Assembly (NCBI GenBank): GCA_964016985.1
Contig: OZ024835.1
Coordinates: forward strand, 999,501 to 1,063,500
Length of the DNA stretch: 64,000 nucleotides
Direction of reading: 5' to 3'
From: Anodontia alba
Taxonomy: Eukaryota; Mollusca; Bivalvia; Lucinida; Lucinidae
Under the pieces are notes generated by a model. That model worked only from the letters and a program-made list of their open reading frames with translations, did no database searches and was not told where the DNA came from. Positions 33,168-41,531 of the stretch are shown here, piece after piece (the stretch's first letter is position 1; the number at the start of each line of letters is the position of its first letter). Position numbers and translations under genes: made by a program.

Positions 33168-33511
33168 ATTCTGTTCTTGATTTATTACTGAAACCCCTAT
33201 TTGCAACAATGGATGTATCAAAAATTCAGAGATAGAAGAGTCCATTTCAGAAACGCAGGTGTGAAAGGGTTAAAGTGTTCCAATATTCCAGGAAAATGTG
33301 ATAAATTGTAGGGTAATTACCTGCAGATTTCGACGCCATTTTTCAACGGGAGACAACTTTAACACACAGGCAGTTACCTCCCAGGTAGTTGAACCATTTT
33401 CACTTGTAAGAAAAGATCGGTATCACAAAGTTTTATTTTCATCAAATGTTTTTGTTTTTTTTTTTTGTCAAAAAACAGACATGACGTAGGAAAATGTCTT
33501 TATTTGTATCT

Positions 33512-33737
33512 TGTTACGACCGAGCACTCCTACCTTCGATTATCTGCCTTGGCAAATTACGCATAGCTTCTAAATATATATTCAGTCTCTGACAACTGCG
33601 TCAGGGAGTCGACTCTTTGGCTCAGTGGTTACAGTACTGGATTTTTAACCGGGAGAACCGGGTTCGAATCCCACGACAGACGGTAAAATGTTTTCAGCTA
33701 TGCTTCATTCCTTTGTTGCGACTTTCATGTCGTAAGA
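33512..33737 (+). repeat. 5' LTR of the TRIM-like element
   Basis: 226 bp. TG start, short inverted ends (TGTTACGAC / GTCGTAAGA). It contains TCTAAATATATATTC (TATA-like, ~33570) and the tRNA-like segment at 33607-33680. Confidence 0.75.
33607..33680 (+). promoter_or_regulatory. tRNA-like Pol III boxes inside the LTR
   Basis: TTGGCTCAGTGG (33617-33628) fits an A box and GGTTCGAATCC (33661-33671) is a perfect B box. Between them CTGG...AACCGG can form an anticodon-like stem with a TTTTTA loop. The acceptor stem is poor, so this is tRNA-derived sequence rather than a functional tRNA gene. Confidence 0.7.
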
Positions 33738-33756
33738 TGGGGGCTGCGCCGGGATT
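33738..33756 (+). promoter_or_regulatory. Putative primer-binding site
   Basis: TGGGGGCTGCGCCGGGATT starts exactly at the LTR edge with TGG. Its reverse complement has T-stem- and acceptor-like segments ending CCA; the spacing is one base off a standard tRNA, so the primer tRNA is not assigned. Confidence 0.5.
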
Positions 33757-33797
33757 GGACTTTACTTCGCCGAAAATGGCTTCATGATGACGTCCTT

Positions 33798-33809
33798 GAA
33801 AAGGGGGAG
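33798..33809 (+). promoter_or_regulatory. Putative polypurine tract
   Basis: GAAAAGGGGGAG immediately precedes the TG of the second LTR. Confidence 0.65.
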
Positions 33810-34036
33810 TGTTACGACCGAGCACTCCTCTCTTCGATTATCTGCCTTGGCAGATTACGCATAGCGTCTAAGTATATATTCAATGTCTGACAACTGCGTC
33901 AGGGAGTCGACTCTTTGGCTTAGTGGTTAGAGTACTGGGATTTTAACCTGGAGGCCCGGGTTCCAATCCCACGACAGATGGGAACATTTTTTTCAGCTAT
34001 GCTTCATTCCTTTGTTACGACTTTCATGTCGTAAGA
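33810..34036 (+). repeat. 3' LTR of the TRIM-like element
   Basis: 227 bp, closely similar to the 5' LTR. The tRNA-like part reads TTGGCTTAGTGGTTAGAG and GGGTTCCAATCCC, one change in each box compared with the 5' LTR. Confidence 0.75.
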
Positions 34037-34040
34037 ATCG

Positions 34041-34364
34041 GGGCATACGAGGGCAATGTATTCTCTTTTCTATCTTTTTTTCCCATAAGTTCTTACCCCC
34101 GTATGCATTGGACAAAGTCTTCTTTAAAATTGTTTCTCGCTTAAAGTGCTGATACATTTATGTAGCATTATTCCGATTTACATAATTAGTTTTATAGCCA
34201 GTGGGAAGATGTTAAAGAAAGACATCTGACTGCTACTTCTATTTGTACTTTAACCGTTACCAATCTCTGGGCAAATTCTATGGACGACAAATTGGTGATA
34301 AGTTTCGTATTTTTTTTCTGAAGAAAACAGGATTTGACATTTTATACGATTTGTCTCCATTACA
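34041..34364. other. No gene; MITE-E trace
   Basis: TTTTTTTTCTGAAGAAAACA then GGATTTGACATTTTATACG at about 34309-34350 matches one arm of MITE-E; the other arm is absent. Confidence 0.5.
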
Positions 34365-34760
34365 AAAAGTATAGAAGATGTTCAGGAAGGGACACAACCA
34401 CAGATCATAGCCTACCAATGACACCAAGAGGAAGACCAAACAAACCATGACAGACAGTACACAAGCCACAAACTAGACTGGCTCCAGTCTCCAGTGACTA
34501 AATATTATTTTTTATAATCCTGTTTGATTATCCACTAAAATAAAAACAAAATAATATCATGACTATAAAGGCTGGTCACTCTAGTGACCAGCCTTTATAG
34601 TCATTATATTATTTTGGTTTTATTTTGGTGACCAGCCTTTATATCCAACAGGATAATCAGAAAAAAAAATACTCAATGGAAACCGGAGCCAGTCTAGTCA
34701 CAAACCAGCAGCCGGCTCCCTCTTCCCAAACAAGGTGATCATAATATTAGACAGCATCCA
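34365..34760 (+). mobile_element. MITE-H copy 1
   Basis: AGACTGGCTCCAGTCTCCAG at 34485 is matched by an inverted GGAGCCAGTCTA ending at about 34697. Inside, GACTATAAAGGCTGGTCACT / AGTGACCAGCCTTTATAGTC forms the central palindrome. Sequence outside the inverted repeats (GATGTTCAGGAAGGGACACA to the left, AAGGTGATCATAATATTAGA to the right) is also shared with the copy at 58188-58575, so the repeated unit is larger than the palindrome. A second GGTGACCAGCCTTTATA follows the centre. Confidence 0.8.
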
Positions 34761-34870
34761 CTAAAAATAAACAATACAACAGGACACAAATGCGAAGAGA
34801 AAATCCCCGCAGCGAGTAGAACCACCGCCTTAAAATGGCCCGTAGTATTCAAAACACTGACACCACTTGT

Positions 34871-35223
34871 GGGTCGATTATCTCTGAGTGTCGGCTGGGA
34901 AAATGGTCCTGAACGGGGACTTAAGATTGTTTTACTTAACCCTAAAATTCTTGTAATTTAAGTGAACACTGCAAACCCTGATCAGACGCCGCGTTCTGTG
35001 GAGTCTGATCTGGGTCTGTTTTGTTTGCAAATGTCCCAGTCAAAGTTTTACAGATAACCCTCTATCCTCAGCACTCTGACGTCACAGCGACAAGAATATC
35101 GCGGTTAAAATGGATTTCGTGTAGCATGCGGTTTGATTATATTGGTCAATGATATTCACGTGGACAACTACCTTGAGGAAATTTAAGCGTTTGTATACTA
35201 TGGCTCGACTGTAAACAATCGAC
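34871..35223 (+). mobile_element. MITE-D copy 1, containing a MITE-J type palindrome
   Basis: Ends GGGTCGATTATCTCTGAGTG and TGTAAACAATCGAC are short inverted repeats. Inside is a palindrome of the MITE-J AAACAGTG subtype (34972-35030, CAGACGCCGCGTTCTGTGG), plus CTCTGACGTCACAGCGACAA and TTCACGTGGACAACTA blocks shared with copies 2 and 3. No ORF. Confidence 0.82.
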
Positions 35224-35494
35224 ATAAAAACTACCAAGGGGTGGTTAAATCGATTTTTTGTTGTAACAAATCTTCACGCTAGGTTCAAATGTAAAAATTA
35301 CAAAATGATTGTTCGGTTCGGATTAAGGACATTTTTTTTTCTGATATATGCTCGGTGGTGGAAGTACAGTGCTTATATACACCAACAGTTTACTTCCAGT
35401 TTTCGGGGTTTAGTGTCAAGATAAATTCATAAATGGACACATTCGGTACATTAAATTTGGTATGATTACAATTATTTTATATGCCGAGTATCGC

Positions 35495-35706
35495 CGGGCC
35501 GCTCATGCGAAAACGTGTCTTCGGGCATATGCGGACAGCGAAGGCACAGATCAGACTGCGCATCAGCGCAGTCTGATCAGGGCCTTCACTGTCTGCTAAC
35601 AGAACCACTCGATACTACAGAATGTATGAATGGAGATCAAAGGCTCGTATGATACTTTGCGCATGCGCAGGATGATCTGAAGCTACACTTATTTTTGACG
35701 CACCCC
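35495..35706 (+). mobile_element. MITE-J full copy 5
   Basis: Starts CGGGCCGCTCATGCGAAAAC, has TCTTCGGGCATATGC, a near-perfect palindrome at 35531-35596 (core GACTGCGCATCAGCGCAGTC), AGAATGTATGAATGG and GCGCATGCGCAGGATGATCT. The right end is degraded. Confidence 0.85.
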
Positions 35707-35848
35707 ATATTAGGAAGGTCTCGTTATGTCTCAGTAAGTGCAAGGAAGGTCACGCCATGTTCTGTATTTGGCAATGTCTGATTTTTTTTATTATTTTTTT
35801 TTTACATGTGGTGGTATTCACTAAAATTCAAATTAATAGCAGTCATTG

Positions 35849-36143
35849 CCGGGCTCCATAAGGCAGTCGGTAGCGCGTCTAACTGCCCAGGGATCGCAAG
35901 TTCGAATTCCAGCTTGGCCAGTTTCGTGGAGATTGACCATTAAATAATTTCTAGTCATTCTTCCCCTTCCGCTGATCCAAGAGCAGTTGCCAGTTACTGG
36001 TGAAAGTACGCGCATTTAGTACTGGTTAGCCCCTTGTAGAACTAAAGTCTGTCCAGGAAAAGTGTGAGTAGTTTAACTGACCGGCTCGACATGACCTTAA
36101 GAGTGTTGACAGGGCCGTAAAACTCCAAGTCATACAAAATCAA
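35849..36143 (+). mobile_element. SINE with tRNA-like head, copy 2
   Basis: The head at 35851-35915 has an A-box-like TAAGGCAGTCGGTAGCGCG and a B-box AGTTCGAATTCC. The body matches the other SINEs (CTTCCGCTGATCCAAGAGCA, ACTGACCGGCTCGACATGAC, GGGCCGTAAAACTCC). It is flanked by an exact 11 bp duplication, AGCAGTCATTG (35838-35848 and 36144-36154). The head differs from that of the SINE at 36647, so the body is combined with different tRNA heads. Confidence 0.88.
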
Positions 36144-36154
36144 AGCAGTCATTG

Positions 36155-36608
36155 ATTTTATCTACGCTATTTCTACAGGAAACCGAGTTCTAAGAAATAA
36201 TTATACTTGTCTTTATTGATATTCAGCTATTGAATTTTAATATAAATATTTAGCTCTCGTTGCTGTTAAACTCGCAAAATTATATGTATTTTGAACTTTC
36301 GGAGAAAAATGCGCACCATATTTATAACTTGATTAAAATGAACTATAACTTCAGAAAACGTACCGTCAGTCATTTGCGCCCAGCAAAGATTCAGATCAGC
36401 CTGCAAGTCTGATTAGAATCTTCACTGGGCACATTTTGTGAAGCCAAGGCTACAAAGTTCCTTCATGCGGACAATGAAGACTGATCAGACTGCGCGGATG
36501 TGCAAGCTGATTTTAGTCTTCGGCGGGCGCACATGCCAGTAGGTACGTTTTCCTACGTTGCGGGTCGAATCATCCATCCATCAAAGATTTACCGTATTTT
36601 CCCTAAAT
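36155..36608. other. No gene; two decayed MITE-J palindromes
   Basis: About 36370-36432 (CCAGCAAAGATTCAGATCAG / CTGATTAGAATCTTCACTGG) and 36468-36535 (GCGGACAATGAAGACTGATC / GATTTTAGTCTTCGGCGGGC). Confidence 0.6.
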
Positions 36609-36612
36609 ATAG

Positions 36613-37160
36613 TGTTATGGCCTAGCACTCATACCTTCGATTATCTCAGCCGGCCTCGGTGGCTCAGTTGGATGCGCCGTCCGACTGGAGACCAGGAGGT
36701 CGCGGGTTCAATCCCCGCCGAGGTCGGCAACATTCTTTCGTTGAGATTGATCATGAAATATTTTCTACAGTCATTCTCTCCCTTCCGCTGATTCAAGAAG
36801 AGCAGTTGTCAGTTTCTGGCGAAAGAATGTGCACAATACTGGTTAACCGCTTAGAGGACTAAGCCTGCCCAGTAAACGTGTGGTTAGGTAAACTGACCAC
36901 GCTCGACATGACCCCATTGGGTTGACTGGGCCATAAAACCTCAACACAACAACAACCTTCGATTATCTGCCTTGGTAGATTACGCATTGCTGTTGGGTAT
37001 ATATCCAATATCTGACAACTGCGTCAGGGAGTCGACTCTTTCGCTCAGTGGTTAGAGCATTGGATTTTTATCCGGACAGACCGGGTTCGAATCCCACAAT
37101 AGGCGGGAAATGTTTTTTAGCTATGCTTCATTCCTTTGTTACGACTTTCATGTCGTTAAA
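36613..37160 (+). mobile_element. Solo LTR of the TRIM-like family, interrupted by a SINE
   Basis: Begins TGTTATGGCCTAGCACTCAT and ends TTCATGTCGTTAAA, matching the LTRs at 33512-34036, including the TTTCGCTCAGTGGTTAGAGC and CCGGGTTCGAATCC tRNA-like boxes. It is flanked by exact ATAG (36609-36612 and 37161-37164), a 4 bp target duplication. There is no internal region, so this looks like LTR-LTR recombination. Confidence 0.8.
36647..36954 (+). mobile_element. SINE with tRNA-like head, full length
   Basis: The head at 36649-36729 has CGGTGGCTCAGTTGGATGCG (A box) and GCGGGTTCAATCCCCGCCGA (B box and T-arm). The body follows as in copies at 3970 and 35849, then a CAACACAACAACA tail. Exact 14 bp duplications ACCTTCGATTATCT flank it (36633-36646 and 36955-36968) and lie within the solo LTR, so the SINE inserted into that LTR by target-primed retroposition. 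Confidence 0.93.
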
Positions 37161-37180
37161 ATAGGGATAGACAGGTATGA

Positions 37181-37245
37181 GCAAACAGAGTTGACCAGAT
37201 CAGACGCTGCGTTGTGCGGCGTCTGATCTGGTCTACCCTGTTTGC
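37181..37245. repeat. MITE-J palindrome, AAACAGTG subtype
   Basis: GCAAACAGAGTTGACCAGAT / ATCTGGTCTACCCTGTTTGC; core CAGACGCTGCGTTGTGCGGC. Confidence 0.87.
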
Positions 37246-37279
37246 CTCTCATCCGATAGTATGTTAGACAAAAAAAACA

Positions 37280-37283
<4 letters not shown>

Positions 37284-37359
<76 letters not shown>

Positions 37360-37385
37360 CAAAACAAAAAAAAAAAAAAAAAAAA
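37284..37385. repeat. (CA)n plus A-rich tract
   Basis: About 57 bp of CA followed by about 45 bp of A with occasional C. Confidence 0.96.
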
Positions 37386-37599
37386 CACAGGAAATAAAAA
37401 GTTCAGTTTTAGACCTGAAGGAGTTAAGAAGTCTGAATATGTAGAGTGAATACGGTAATAAAAGTTTATCGACCATTTTGAAATAACTCTTCAGAAAGTG
37501 GAGTCATAAATTTGGGCTATTAGTCAGCAGACGAGACTTATTACCAACCTGCCGACGCTTAACCTTTAAAGCGCTAAAAGCTTAAAGCCACAACTACAG

Positions 37600-37765
37600 C
37601 AAACGACAGTTTAATTGTTTTTGTATTTTCTCAGAAAATAAGTTTTGGACATTTCATGTGAATCGTCTGCACAGGAGACGATTCACATGAGATGTCAAGT
37701 CTTATTTTTTCTGAAAAATAACAATTCAAGTTTGCTACATATTTGCTTAGCATGTTAAGGGTTAA
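37600..37765. mobile_element. MITE-E copy (diverged)
   Basis: GACATTTCATGTGAATCGTC and GACGATTCACATGAGATGTC form the hairpin, flanked by TTCTCAGAAAATAAGTTTTG and TCTTATTTTTTCTGAAAAAT. The core has GAATCGTCTG in place of the usual AAATTGTCTC in both arms. Confidence 0.75.
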
Positions 37766-37978
37766 AGATATCCTGTCTCGTGCCATACCAGTAACAAATT
37801 ATGTCCAAACTGATGATACCATTCAGCAGTTGGCATAAAATAGGAATTTATTTTGTGGAATCACAGACAAAAATATGCTCAATTTTCTGGCTCCTAGACC
37901 AATTTAGGCATTGGAAATATAACCCACTCGTCATGTTCTTTCTTTATAGTGTCTGAGGCCCGCCCCCATTTCCCACTT

Positions 37979-38416
37979 TTTATTATATATAGTGATGAAA
38001 TGGGGAGTTTGAATCAACTCTTAACTAAAGAAGCATTTCTTTTCACGGCTGCTTTAACCCATATTTGCCTAGCGTCCTATAAAAGGGACATTGGAAAACA
38101 GTGTAGACCCAGATCCGACCGCGGCGTCTGATCAGGATCTGCTCTGTTTGCATTTTAAACAGGATTTTCTCTAAAACATGTAATGATAAAAAGTAACCTG
38201 ACACCACTTCTATTAGAAATGGACCGGTCCAAAATATAGTAGAATAGTCCATTATATATACACAACGTATAAGTTCTCATGATAAAATAAGACACTTTCC
38301 ATAGATATCTGTTTTTTCTTGAGCTGTCGGAAGAATTTCGTAGGGATTCAAAAACGAGTTCGAATTAGCCATGATAAACGAGCCATCTGTGTTCGAGCTA
38401 CTGAGGTTCGACTATA
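37979..38416 (+). repeat. Duplicated segment S2, copy 1
   Basis: From TATTATATATAGTGATGAAA to GAGCTACTGAGGTT this matches 41029-41531. It contains a MITE-J palindrome (38096-38153) and the right half of a MITE-B (from about 38270), whose end TTCGACTATA is present only in this copy. Confidence 0.92.
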
Positions 38417-38587
38417 GATAGATTTCAAAATTGAAAACTTAAACTTAACAGTTCACCTGCTTACTATAGATAAAAGCTGAGCACATTTTAAAATGTATCC
38501 TTTTATCGCGTATAATAAGACGACATTGCGCTTCAGGTTGTATGTGAAAAATAAAATAAAATATGAAGCCTTTTCTGTGAAAAAAAT

Positions 38588-38640
38588 TAAAATAATAATA
38601 ATAATAATAATAGTAATAATGATAATAAAATAAATGAATA
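38588..38640. repeat. (AAT)n simple repeat
   Basis: AATAATAATAATAATAATAA with interruptions. Confidence 0.85.
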
Positions 38641-38885
38641 AAAATATATCCTTATCGGATTATTTCTGCCTACAGAGTGCGAAATACGTAATGTACTTGG
38701 CAGAAATGTAATAAAGGAAATTACAAATAAGCAGATAAGCAGAGAAGGCGCCAAGAAAAAATCTAAGTCTAATCAAGGTCTACACTTTTTTGCCACTCAT
38801 CTAGCAATTTTAGGCATATCTGGTAATATTTAAGGGCTAGTATGTAAAGATCAATGGGTCCCAATATTTTGGTAAATACACAAAC

Positions 38886-39048
38886 TACAGTCGACTCTCG
38901 TTATATCGACTTCGCTTATCTCGAATAACCGCTTATCTCGAACTTAAAATATTATCCCTGCTTTAACATTGGAATCTAACAACAGGTAACACAATATTGT
39001 GGAAAAGAGGAGATATTGCTCCAATGGAGCAATTTCTCCTCTTTTCCA
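38886..39048 (+). mobile_element. MITE-C copy 2, left half
   Basis: TACAGTCGACTCTCGTTATA start, TTATCTCGAATAACCGCTTA, then the central AGAGGAGATATTGCTCC / GGAGCAATTTCTCCTCT palindrome. It stops at CCACAATATAT, where a 4.6 kb insert begins. Confidence 0.88.
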
Positions 39049-39853
39049 CAATATATAGCTCACCTGGAGCTTTCTCCAGGTCAGCTTATGTCATGGCCTG
39101 TTGTCCATCGTCCGGCCGTCGTCCGTCCGTCGTTAGCTGTTCACATTTTCGACATCTCCTCCAGAACCATAAGTTGGATTGAGCTGAAACTTAATGGAAA
39201 GCATGACAACATGGAGATTCAGAATTGCTAAGATCGTTGCGTTCCGATACCCAAGCTGGCCATAGGGGCCATCTTGAAATTCTTCAAACGACATCTCCTC
39301 CAAAACCCTAAGTCTGACTGAGCTGAAACTTGATGGGAGGCATTACAGTGACACAGAGATTTAGAATAGATAAAATCATTCAGTTCCGATATCCGAGACG
39401 GCTGCCATCTTGAAATTCTTCAACTAATATCTCCTTCCAAACCGTAGGTCGGATTGTGCCAAAACTTGATGGGAGGCATCACAATGACACAGAGATTCAG
39501 AATTGCTAAAATCTTTCCGTTCCAATATCCAAGATGGCCGCCACGGCTGCCATCTTGAAATTCTTCAAATGACATCTCTCAAACCGTAGGTCAGATTGAG
39601 CCCAAATTTGATGGTGCATCGGAACGACATAGAGATTCAGAATTGCTAGAATCGTTCCGTTCCGATGTCCAAGATGGCCGTCTTGAAATTCTTCAAACGA
39701 CATTTCCTTCCAAAATATAAGTCGGATTGAGGCAAAACTTGATGGGAAGCATCACAGTGACACAGAAATTCAGAATTGCTAAAATCGTTCCGTTCCGATA
39801 TCCAAATTGGCCGCCACGGGGGCCATGTTGAAATTCTTCAAACGACATCTCCT

Positions 39854-40053
39854 NNNNNNNNNNNNNNNNNNNNNNNNNNNNNNNNNNNNNNNNNNNNNNN
39901 NNNNNNNNNNNNNNNNNNNNNNNNNNNNNNNNNNNNNNNNNNNNNNNNNNNNNNNNNNNNNNNNNNNNNNNNNNNNNNNNNNNNNNNNNNNNNNNNNNNN
40001 NNNNNNNNNNNNNNNNNNNNNNNNNNNNNNNNNNNNNNNNNNNNNNNNNNNNN
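39854..40053. other. Assembly gap of 200 N
   Basis: Exactly 200 N, likely an arbitrary-size scaffold gap. It lies within the tandem array, directly upstream of the Helitron fragment. ORFs running through it are meaningless. Confidence 0.98.
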
Positions 40054-40204
40054 CTTTACTACAACAGTGGTGAGTCAGTTTGATTTGCATTCGCTCTGTA
40101 TATCTCATGTTTGCAGGGAGACCATAAAATGATACCAATGAGCTGGGTTTCAAATTTGTGACATAACTACCTATCCTCCTTTACAAGAATGTATTTCATT
40201 TGAG

Positions 40205-40642
40205 TTGTGTCCATCACAGCCTTATGCTTCCTCCCAGCTTGCTGACAGCTTAAATGAACACGGTTCCGCATTACTTGATTCACCCCTTATATGTGAAGAA
40301 TTGCAAACCTCCCTGAATAAGAAACTTAAGTTAAGTGACACATCAAAAGATGGTTTGAGCAGTAAGAATTGTAAAAACAAAGAAAGTGCTATAGTCACAC
40401 AGTTTCACAAGTTGGTGTCTTGTGGTCCCCAGTACATATGTACAAGTTGTTGTCAAACATTTTTCAGACATTCTGATGTTAAATTTGATATTCAGGGTCT
40501 AAAGTCCGAGATGAAAAGACTCTGTACATTAGGACATAAAAGTGTGGAGGATAAGGAATGGATCTGTCAACAATGTGCTAATAGTTTGAAGAAAAATAAC
40601 TTGAACAAATATCTTCCTTTTTGTCAAGCCCGCTTGCGCTGA
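40205..40642 (+). pseudogene. Helitron-type polyprotein fragment (DUF6570-like zinc region)
   Basis: A 145-codon frame contains HKLVSCGPQYICTSCCQTFF then HSDVKFDIQ, and EWICQQCANSLKKNNL. Paired Cys-x2-Cys motifs of the pattern C-T-x-C-x-Q-x-x-x-R and W-I-C-x-x-C-x-x-S-L-K-K are characteristic of the DUF6570 segment upstream of the Helitron-like N domain in animal Helitron/PIF1-type polyproteins. The Rep and helicase domains are absent and the frame stops at 40640. The upstream side is lost in the gap. The first Met may not be the true start. Confidence 0.7.
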
Positions 40643-40699
40643 GCAAGACATAGTCACCATAGCTGCATTTAAGTGTATATTAGTGAGTCCATCCGTATT

Positions 40700-41028
40700 T
40701 GTCCGTCCTAGCTAGAAATTTTGCATGCAGAATCATCTTTCAGTGTAGTTTGAAATTTCTCCAAGACTTGGCCTTGAGGTCAGATTTGTCAAGGACATGC
40801 ACTTACCAGCAGAATTTAAGAGTTTTTAAAGGAAGTCTTCTATTCAGGAAGTGCAATGCCCAGATGCTTGATATATTCCATAGAGCTCCATCTTATCGTA
40901 TAGTATTGGTAGCATTGGAATGTCGTCTATCTTCTTTGCATGTATTGTGTAAAATTGCATAGAAGATACACAGCACTCCATTAGTACTTTACAAGCTAGC
41001 AGACTCTTAGGACTATCAGTCCTTTGAT
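40700..41028. other. No recognisable feature
   Basis: Frames here (e.g. 40699-40962) show no recognisable domain. Confidence 0.45.
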
Positions 41029-41296
41029 TATTATATATAGTGATGAAATGGGGAGTTTGAATCAACTCTTAACTAAAGAAGCATTTCTTTTCACGGCTGC
41101 TTTAACCCATATTTGCCTAGCGTCCTATAAAAAGGACATTGGAAAACAGTGTAGACACAGATTTGACCGCGGCGTCTGATCAGGATCTGCTCTGTTTGCA
41201 TTATAAACAGGATTTTCTATAAAACATGTAATAATAAAAACTAACCTGACACCACTTCTATTGGAAATGGACCTGTCCAAAATAGAGTAGAATAGT

Positions 41297-41389
<93 letters not shown>

Positions 41390-41531
41390 ACGGATAAGTT
41401 CATGATAAAATAAGACACTCTCCATAGATATTTGTTTTTTCTTGAGCTATCGGAAGAATTTCGTAGGGATTCAAAAACGAGTTCGAATTAGCCATGATAA
41501 ACGAGCCATCTGTGTTCGAGCTACTGAGGTT
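41029..41531 (+). repeat. Duplicated segment S2, copy 2, with TA expansion
   Basis: Matches 37979-38410 with few changes. The short TATATATA of copy 1 is expanded here to an ~87 bp (TA)n at 41299-41385. It ends abruptly at CTACTGAGGTT, after which the tandem array continues. Confidence 0.92.
41299..41385. repeat. (TA)n microsatellite
   Basis: Pure TA repeats within S2 copy 2. Confidence 0.97.

Larger units (their letters stand above)
33512..34036 (+). mobile_element. TRIM-like LTR element with tRNA-like LTRs
   Basis: Two ~226 bp direct repeats (33512-33737 and 33810-34036), both starting TGTTACGACCGAGCACTCC and ending GTCGTAAGA, enclose only 72 bp. Right after the first repeat lies TGGGGGCTGCGCCGGGATT (33738-33756), which looks like a primer-binding site: its complement resembles a tRNA 3' end finishing in CCA. 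Right before the second repeat lies the purine tract GAAAAGGGGGAG (33798-33809), in the place of a polypurine tract. This LTR-PBS-PPT-LTR order with no coding capacity is what terminal-repeat retrotransposons in miniature have. Flanks ATCT and ATCG could be a 4 bp target duplication with one change. Each LTR contains a tRNA-like segment with A and B boxes. A related solo LTR is at 36613-37160. Confidence 0.75.

Noticed and set aside
33607..33680. Functional tRNA gene
   Set aside because: A and B boxes are good but the acceptor stem does not close and the segment recurs inside LTR-like repeats, so it is tRNA-derived sequence.
36649..36729. Functional tRNA gene
   Set aside because: It is the head of a SINE with body, tail and target duplications; the anticodon arm is irregular.
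39776..40153. Long ORFs on both strands
   Set aside because: They run through 200 N and have no real sequence support.
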